The position numbers were made by a program, and so were the translations under genes. DNA of 64,000 nucleotides from Hyperoplus lanceolatus (Eukaryota > Chordata > Actinopteri > Uranoscopiformes > Ammodytidae), in NCBI GenBank assembly GCA_026929865.2, contig CM049410.1:24862001-24926000 (forward strand), read 5' to 3'. This document shows, piece by piece, positions 56,846 through 64,000 of this stretch. The stretch's first letter is position 1, and each line of letters starts with the position of its first letter. Under the pieces are notes generated by a model. It saw only the letters and a program-made list of their open reading frames with translations. It did no database searches and had not been told where the DNA came from.

Positions 56846-56888
56846 AAATTCCAGGCATTTTGAACAATGTTCAAAATGCCTGGAATTT
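56846..56888. repeat. perfect hairpin, 20-bp arms, 3-nt loop
   Basis: The left arm is AAATTCCAGGCATTTTGAAC, the loop is AAT, and the right arm is its exact reverse complement. A weaker 9-bp inverted repeat (ATCATTGAA / TTCAATGAT) lies about 70 bp upstream. Confidence 0.9.
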
Positions 56889-57204
56889 TTACCAAAGTAC
56901 AGGACAGGACACACACATCACCGCCACACACACAACGTTTGTCTCCAGGTCAAAGGAGGCGACTGCCCCTCTGTGAAGGGGACTAGAGGTGGTGTTAAGG
57001 TCTGCTTTGTTTGGGTAGCTGTCCCTCTCCAGTCTAAATCTCTCCTGAGCAGAAGGACCAACGTGTGATTTACTGCTGAGAGCTCAGGCCTCAGGAAGAA
57101 CTTCCACCGTGGAGGTTTGGTCTGAAGACTCAAGATGGTTACAGTATTTTTTAGCCATAGAGAAACTGTCTTTGGACGAAATTTGAAAGTCTTTATAACT
57201 TTAA

Positions 57205-57420
57205 AACAAGCTGCTAATACACAGCCTAGGCTCTGTAAACTGGTATGTTGTTATAGGTACAGTGGGCCCCATTTGTTTACATACCCTTTTTTAACATACC
57301 AGTTTACAGAGCCAAAGATGTGTATTATTAACACAGTAGGTAGTGAGAAGATATTCACTGATTTTGATTAAAAAAAAATTGAGTTCAAGCGTTCTCCAGA
57401 ATCACTGACTTCACCTTTAA
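57205..57420. mobile_element. palindromic foldback repeat, copy G, left arm truncated
   Basis: The core ACACAGCCTAGGCTCTGTAA and the full right arm ending ATCACTGACTTCACCTTTAA are present. The left arm is missing or too diverged to recognise. It lies downstream of the RADIL/RASIP1-like gene. Confidence 0.7.
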
Positions 57421-57647
57421 GTTTACTCTAGATACAAGGTAACTTTTATTATGTAGATCAGTGGTGGAAGAAGTTTTTAGATCCTTTATTTGAGTAAAAA
57501 TACCAATGCAACAATTTTAAAATACTCCTGAATGTTCAAGGAAAAGTATGGAAGTATTATCAAAGTAATATTCTAGTAGTTTGAACTTGTTCTACATTAA
57601 AATGTCCCATGTGACAGATATTTTTTATTATATGACATTATTCTGTT

Positions 57648-57812
57648 AATCCTGATGCATCAATGTGTCAGTAGTATTTTACAGTTGGCGCTGCTCCAGC
57701 TGGAATTGGTTTCAACTACTTTATATACAGTTAGTTAGTTTAGGGTTAGAGTTACCAGGGGGTCCCAACCTAGGGGTTGGGCCCCCCAAAGGGTCACCAC
57801 ATAAATCTTAAA
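57648..57812. repeat. dispersed repeat, pair with 14632-14775
   Basis: It matches the earlier copy over TCAACTACTTTATATACAGT and GGGGGTCCCAACCTAGGGG. Upstream, 57465-57520 has GTGGTGGAAGAAG, then TTTGAGTAAAAATA, a widespread teleost repeat motif. Confidence 0.7.
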
Positions 57813-59990
57813 GGTCATAAAATGATTAATGGGATAAGAGGACAAGAAAAACCAAGTTCTGAGACAAAAATCTGTTTTTAGTTTTTAGGCGTTTCCGTAA
57901 TCTTTACCGCTTTGTTTTGTGAATTATTGAATATTTTACCTCTTTGGGATTTAACAAGATGTTTTAAATGAAAACATGTGAGAAGTTTAAGAGGGGAAAT
58001 GTCTCTCGCAGACATCCGAAACATGAGAAGGGGCCCCAACCCTAACAGGTCACAAGTCAAATAGATTGAATCTTTCAGTAAAAAGTTATATTGTTGAAGA
58101 TTATCACTTGTTTTAATATAAAATATAATCTGAAAAGTAGCTACAGATGTCAGATACATCTTCATCTCAGTTTATTTACTCAAATACTGAACTTAATTAT
58201 GATTTTTAAGATACTTACAGTAACTTGTGTTTACCATTTGTATGCTTCTTTCAACTTCCACTCCATCAAATTGTTACATAAATAATTACAATTAAGTATT
58301 ATAATTTTAACTACACAGCATTTATCTGACCGCTTTGCATATTTATATTGTTAATAAAAAACATCATCATGTATTAGAGGTAAATCGACCTAGCAGTATA
58401 TGAAGAAGTTTAAACTGTTGAGCCAACCTCACCAATTTTCTTTAAGTCATATTTCGTCACATTTCCATTTCTCTAAAGGCCCCAAAAACATGTATAATTG
58501 GATTTTTAATTGAATTTACCATTTGCTGTCAGTCTCCTAACTTTTAGGAAAATGGGCGACTCCCAATTAATCACAGTGTGCACCTCAAAAGGCATTATCC
58601 TTCAGTTCTTGGTGCTCGGAATTCTTGGAGTTTGACATTCTAACGGAACACTGTCTGGTTCCGTTTTCCTGTCTGCTCTTATCTGTAGGAGGAAATGAGA
58701 TGCTGCTCACATTTAATATCAAACGTCTGACTCACAGTAACCTTCACAAACATTTCACTACAACACACTGTGGCATTTGGTTAATACCAGAGGAGTGGGC
58801 TTGAGTCACACAGCTTGTGACATGACTCGGAAATGTTCTTCCTGATTCATTTCGACATAATCCAAACAGACTTGAGGAGCTGAGGTGGACTTTAACACTA
58901 TTGACTCACTCATGACTTCACTTGGACATTGAGCATTTTATTTTGAAAATCATCGACACCTTTCCCCCCCAAGACCAAAGATTACAAATTCAGTCCTCAG
59001 TCAGAGTTTATATTCACAAAACTTGCTAAACGATGACCTGGACCTACCTCCAATTCAAAATGAAAGACGTATTTTATCCTATACTCTAAGATTATCTTTA
59101 TTTGAAAATGTTTTGCTCAGAAATGTAAAAAAAGCATTCTTTTTTTGGTGAGTTTTCTGGACCGTTTCTGCTTTTTCTTCCTTGTGTTGTTCTGAGGTGA
59201 AATGTGCCAGGACCAGGAAGGAAGCAGCACTCAGCTCTGTGTTTACAGTAGATACGAGGTTGAGTCAGTCTCTCTGCAATCACTGTGTGGAGGGACGGAT
59301 GCAATGCCTGTTGTGTTAATTCTACAGGAAAAATTACTATTTTGCCCATTAAGAATTGGGTTACGTCCATCAAAAACAGAGGATGTAATACACCTAAATT
59401 CAATATAGTCAAGTTAGTTTAAACTTTAGACAAATAAATACACAAACAAGACTTTTTCTATCCTAACACGACTAATGAAAACTAAGAGTGAACAAAGAAT
59501 TGTTTTCGAACCTTTATCAGACTTTACCTCAACTTCTAACTTTAACCTTTTATCCATTAATGTCAGAAATCTGTCTCAACCATTATGTATCGAACTTCAT
59601 ACATAGCTTACTTCACTCTCAAAAGTTTCAACAACTTATGAGCTTTAGCTTACTATTTCAACCATAATCCATTTTAGCCATCAATTTTAACAATAGCTAT
59701 TACTGTTTGTCAATAGTATTTTAACCTTTTATCTGCTACCATTAGCTGACTATTTAATCAATTTGTCAATTTCACTATATCTATTTCAACCATTTATATG
59801 CTTTAGCTAACTTTTTTCAACTTCTCTCACTCTCTCTTCTCTGCTATTTTTCAATTCAGGTGTTCAAATCATCACTGTTATCCCTGGGTGGGCATTAGTC
59901 ATTTAAGGCATGAATGGTCAGTTTATTAACTGTGTTTTCTGTTACCAAAGCGACTGTATTTTGACCTATGACTGGACAAGACCCTCAGAG
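57813..59990. other. intergenic stretch with no gene seen
   Basis: AT-rich DNA without a supportable exon or element. Confidence 0.4.
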
Positions 59991-59996
59991 AACCAA

Positions 59997-60004
59997 TATA
60001 AAGG
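59997..60004 (+). promoter_or_regulatory. possible TATA box
   Basis: TATAAAGG lies about 580 bp upstream of a candidate exon on the same strand. It is the only support for a promoter here, and TATA-like sequences are common by chance in AT-rich DNA. Confidence 0.2.
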
Positions 60005-60414
60005 ATCTGCACATACCAGGGGTTTTACAGTGTGTGGTGCAGTGAGTAATCCTGCTCAGTGCCTCAGCAGATATTAGCAACAGAACGACAGAATACGGAA
60101 AGAAAAGTTGTGATTGTTAAGTGACCACTCATCCTTCCTGCTCATCTTAAACAATGAAGGCAGGAAACAGAGAAACGGCGTCCAGTCAAACATTATGAGG
60201 GTGACTGTTGCTCACTGCTTCCTCAGTCCCAGTCTCAGTCCCTTTGCCATAAGCACTGTATAACTGTTTTTTAAGGGTTATACAGTAAATTATGTAATTG
60301 CTAAGATGTTGTACACTAATGTATGCATATATGTTTTGTTTGTATTTATGCGTGGGTTATGTTATGTTTGTTATGTTTATTACTATCTTACCTATCCCAG
60401 TATCAGTGCTGGGA

Positions 60415-60416
<2 letters not shown>

Positions 60417-60471
<55 letters not shown>

Positions 60472-60514
60472 GTGCGTGTGTGCGTGTGTGCGTGTGTGCG
60501 TGTGTGTGTGCGTG

Positions 60515-60566
<52 letters not shown>
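60417..60566. repeat. (GT)n microsatellite with GC interruptions
   Basis: About 150 bp of GT, interrupted by regularly spaced GCGTGTGT variants. Confidence 0.96.
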
Positions 60567-60567
<1 letters not shown>

Positions 60568-60578
60568 CCTCCCTCCAG

Positions 60579-60649
60579 ACACAGACAGGAAATCCCGTCT
60601 GGAGACGAAGGTGTACGTACGGGGAGAGACCTGGAGGGAAGCCAGTCAG
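60579..60649 (+). CDS. candidate exon of an unidentified gene
   Basis: After CCCTCCCTCCAG the plus strand reads [18 protein letters not shown], then REASQ, with balanced, protein-like composition and synonymous-looking GC use. A weak GTTGCC donor follows; without splicing the frame ends at TAG (60680-60682). I do not recognise the protein. It ends in phase 0, compatible with the candidate exon at 61789. Confidence 0.3.
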
Positions 60650-61240
60650 GTTGCCTCTGAGTCTGAGCAGAGTTTTATTTAGAGGCAAACTGTGAAATGT
60701 GTTCTCATATCCTCAAGGGAAAGTAGTGGTAGCCTTGCACTATGGAAAAACTAAATAGGAAATAGCCTAATTCATAGTTGTACTTATAGGAAAATGTGAA
60801 TAAGTGGTCATAAAAATAACTTGATTTTACAACAATATTTTCTTTTGGTTCTGGAGATAAAAAGAGCTATAGCACTCTCCAAAAATTAACATTTTCAAAT
60901 ACACACCCACAATTACTTCCCTGCTTCCCGCCTCAGGGCAGTCCCTTGACTTGTGAGGGGCCCTATACAATTTATTTTTCATTCAATAGTACTTCATTTG
61001 CATACAAACTTGTGGATGGAAACACAGTGATTGCATTCATCTGCAGTGCCGCAAACTGTCCAAGGATAGCTTGTGATCATACTCTCCTGCTTGTCCTATT
61101 ACTTAATTTAGTGAAATGTATCAGATCTATCATTCTTTATTCTGTTGAGGAAGTTACATTTTATATTTCATTATTATCTCATATTCATTAAAAATTGATT
61201 TTCCCGGGGGTCCCTAAGCAACTAATAATATTTTCATTTA

Positions 61241-61432
61241 TTTTTCATTTAACTTTTATTTATCCCCGAGAGACCAATTGAGGGGTGACCCTCATTTCCA
61301 ATGACGTCAAGTCAAAACAAATTCAAAACAACAATACAAACAAAATATTCAATGCAAATACATCAAATACACAACAAGTGAAGAGAAGAGAAAACAAAAC
61401 GATTGAAACACTTACAGAGTGGGGAAGAGTAT
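61241..61432 (-). mobile_element. LINE 3' UTR fragment
   Basis: It is closely similar to 17351-17546 (GAGAGACCAATTGAGGGGTG, then ACCCTCATT and AATGCAAATACATCAAATAC). No coding part is left. Confidence 0.65.
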
Positions 61433-61788
61433 ATATATATATATAATAATATATATAATAATTTATAATAATAACAATATAATAATAATGTAATATAGCT
61501 TAATGGTACGTGTTTGTGCTCTAAAGAATGGAGTCTAGGCTATAAGATTTTCTATAAGGTATGTATACACTTTATCCTGATACATACAGGTTGCTGTTGT
61601 CCCAAGTCTCTTTTTGAAGCTGAAATTCCTCTACAGATCAAACTAAAACTTTCTGAATCAACTCAGTCAACTCAACTGTGAATAAAAAGAGATTTTTCAA
61701 ATGTTTCTCACAGAAAACAACGATGTGCTCCCTTTTATCTCGGCTCTTATCAGATTCCTCTCATGCATATTGATGCCTCCTACAACAG

Positions 61789-61850
61789 GCGGATCACTTC
61801 AAAGAGGATTTCAAGTTCCCTATAAACGGAGAGCCACAGGTGTTCTCCTG
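61789..61850 (+). CDS. candidate exon of an unidentified gene
   Basis: Between CTACAACAG and a good GTATGT donor the plus strand reads ADHFKEDFKFPINGEPQVFS and then W. It is only 62 nt. Composition is protein-like, but I know no match. Phase agrees with the candidate at 60579. No following exon was found. Confidence 0.3.
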
Positions 61851-61860
61851 GTATGTGGAG

Positions 61861-61957
61861 GGTGTGTGTATGTGTGTGTGTGTGTGTGTGTGTTTGTGTG
61901 TGTGAGTGTGTGTGTCTGTGTCTGTGTGTGTGTGTGGAGGGAGGGAGGGAGGGAGGG
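61861..61957. repeat. (GT)n-(GGGA)n simple repeat
   Basis: An imperfect GT run is followed by five GGGA units. It starts 11 bp after the candidate exon. Confidence 0.95.
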
Positions 61958-62737
61958 TCGACAATGTTTTACTCTGCCAAAGTTCACTCAAGCAATGTGA
62001 AATTTAAGACCCGTTTCCGACAGTCACTCATGCAGGACTTGATATATTTGGGCCTTTGAACAAACATTACAAAGCTCCAGTGAACAGCAATAACACACTG
62101 TGAATGTACTGTACCCCCATTATGGTACATGTCAAGAAAATCTATAGCTACTCCAACGTAATTGCTGAAAGTTGAAAGATGTGCACATTTTAAGCATTGT
62201 TTAGTTTAATTCAGGGCTGCAATTAGCAATTATTTTCCTTATCAATGAATGTACTATAAAAACAGTATTAATTAACTCTTCATTTATGTAAAATGACGGA
62301 AAATACCTTAAAAAACATAAACATCACACAAATCTTATTTTGTTCCACCAACAGTTCAAAAACCAAAGAGTTTTAGTTCACACCATCCAAGCAATAAATG
62401 CTACAAATGCTAAAAATTACAGTAAGAAGGTAAGTCTAGACATTGAGGTAAGGTTTACGTATTTCATAATTCCACATATTAAATAACTATTTACCATGTT
62501 AATAAATAGAAGCATGCTAATGTTTGCTCATAAAAACAAAACGTATTTGTTCAAATTTTTCCTGATTATACAGACTAGAGAACATTGTCAATGCAGGACT
62601 TTAACTTGTGATGGAGTATTTTATGATTTATAGTGTGGTTTTACATTAGTAAATGTTCTGAATACTTCCTCCACCACTACATGAATGAAGTCAGTATTTT
62701 CCCAGCTCGGTGCTGCAGAACTTAATGTTTGGTTACA

Positions 62738-62751
62738 GCGCCCTCTGTTGG
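62738..62751 (-). promoter_or_regulatory. CTCF-like motif, minus orientation
   Basis: The minus strand reads CCAACAGAGGGCGC, with one mismatch to the CTCF core. Confidence 0.4.
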
Positions 62752-63621
62752 ATAAAAAAAAAATCTAGAAATGTTTTAAGATTTAAGAAAAATTTAGATC
62801 TTTAGTCTGGAATAAATTACTCATACCTGCCTCACTGTAAAGAACACTTCATTCTTCAAATGCAGGTTATTTTGCTTTACTTGAGACTCTTATTTCGGTT
62901 CACCTTCTTACAAACCAATTTAAAGTAGATATTGTACTTTTGTCCTTCACAACATTCATTAAAAAATCTGATATCATTCAGATTAATATTAAAATAAAAT
63001 ATAACCCTATATATATACACACAGAATTATAGTGTTCTATTGAGATTGAGATGAGACTTCATTTATTTCTAAGGAAAATTTCAGAAGATACCCGTCAGTT
63101 TGTAGTCATTAAAATAAGCTCCATTAAACATGATTGCATGCATCAATAATATTATTCCAATAATGGTATTTATGACGAAGACTTTTACTTTTAAGTGCTG
63201 TAAGTAGGCTATAGTCTGATGTGTAGCCTACACTTGTGTAGTGTGTACTTTAATGAATGCTGTCTTTTAGTTCTAGCTTACTGTGGCATTGGTACTTCTA
63301 CATAAGTAAAACAATCTCAATACACAATATCACTTCATGCTTTGTATTACATGTTAAAGTATTAATGACTCAAATGTAAGACGTATTTAGGCTGAACGCT
63401 TCGATTTCCTCACTGGTGAATCACTGTGTTGACCCGTTGCCATGGGAACTTCTGATTTATGGGATGGCTGACCGGTAAATAGGACAAAGGAGGAAGTGTT
63501 TTCAAGAGAGATTTACTGATTCTTTGGTTTCGTTTCCGCTCATCAGTGACAAAACACAACAAAACCAAATTGTTAAAAGATCACCAATGAAAATAAACTG
63601 TAGTGCTATTTGCTCTTCTGT

Positions 63622-63635
63622 CCACTAGGTGGCAG
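63622..63635 (+). promoter_or_regulatory. CTCF-like motif, plus orientation
   Basis: CCACTAGGTGGCAG matches the CTCF core consensus fully. It points away from the minus-strand motif 0.9 kb to the left. Confidence 0.5.
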
Positions 63636-64000
63636 TAATGGCAGGCAGATTCAGGATCAGTTCCTGGGGCCACATCCATCAGAAAAAGTCTGTGGTGGCG
63701 GAAATATTCAGATGCTACTGATACCACACTGTAAATATGAAGTGATTTTTAAGCCATATATCAATAATGCATGCACACACAATACTTTTTTTGCACATAA
63801 AATGCATGCACATACACTACTTTCACCTGGCACATACACAATGTTTGAGGAATACAATTTATCACGGTTTTAGGATTATGATTTAAAAGTTAAACCATTA
63901 TACATAACCACATATTGACAAGCTCTTCACACATCATGGTGTAAGCTACAGGAACACCTTAAACTTGAATCCCTTATCACCATGAACAATTACAAAAGCA

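Larger units (their letters stand above)
61958..64000. other. right-hand intergenic stretch
   Basis: No coding exon seen; two CTCF-like motifs are listed separately. Confidence 0.4.

Noticed and set aside
56846..56888. microRNA precursor
   Set aside because: Arms of 20 bp with a 3-nt loop are too short and too perfect for a typical vertebrate precursor.
56917..57133. 71-residue minus-strand frame as an exon
   Set aside because: It has a plausible CAG acceptor but no recognisable domain and no partner exon.
60298..60695. Long Cys/Val reading frames in all three frames
   Set aside because: They come from the GT microsatellite, not coding selection.
63526..63537. Interferon-response element
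   Set aside because: GGTTTCGTTTCC has one base between the TTTC units where the classic element has two, and no gene lies nearby.

Overview
The window looks like nuclear DNA from a ray-finned fish, probably a percomorph teleost. The genes are vertebrate genes with short exons and GT-AG introns. Introns are full of long CA/GT tracts, hAT-type DNA transposons, tRNA-derived SINEs and decayed non-LTR retrotransposons of kinds common in teleosts. There is no bacterial operon structure, CRISPR array or phage module. Identifications come from reading the sequence and from remembered family members; no database search was possible.

Left third (about 3.6-16.2 kb, minus strand): six coding exons of a GRAP2/GADS-type adaptor (SH3-SH2-linker), with a probable promoter and noncoding first exon near 15.8-16.1 kb. 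The reading frame holds through all six exons (229 codons). The C-terminal SH3 exons were not found and probably lie left of base 1. Two hAT-like transposons, one inside the other, sit in the large intron between the two SH2 exons.

Middle (about 20.9-56 kb, plus strand): a complete 16-exon gene for a 1155-residue protein with RA, FHA-like, DIL and PDZ regions in that order. It belongs to the RADIL/RASIP1 family of Rap effectors. All 15 exon junctions keep frame. By memory-based comparison, some segments read like RADIL and others like RASIP1. A CpG-rich promoter with a perfect CRE palindrome lies 0.5 kb upstream of the start codon, and polyadenylation signals follow the stop.

Right part (about 56-64 kb): mostly non-coding, with a perfect hairpin, two candidate exons of an unidentified plus-strand gene, and a divergent pair of CTCF-like motifs.

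Mobile DNA: the most distinctive element is a palindromic, foldback-type repeat of about 300 bp with seven visible copies spread through both genes. One copy makes up most of grap2 intron 1. Intron 6 of the RADIL/RASIP1-like gene holds a stack of a 5'-truncated L1-type element interrupted by a hAT-type element and by a second LINE, each with readable target-site duplications.

The two genes are neighbours in head-to-head orientation about 5 kb apart. Family knowledge places GRAP2 in T-cell receptor signalling and RADIL/RASIP1 in Rap-integrin adhesion control. Nothing in the sequence shows that they are co-regulated.
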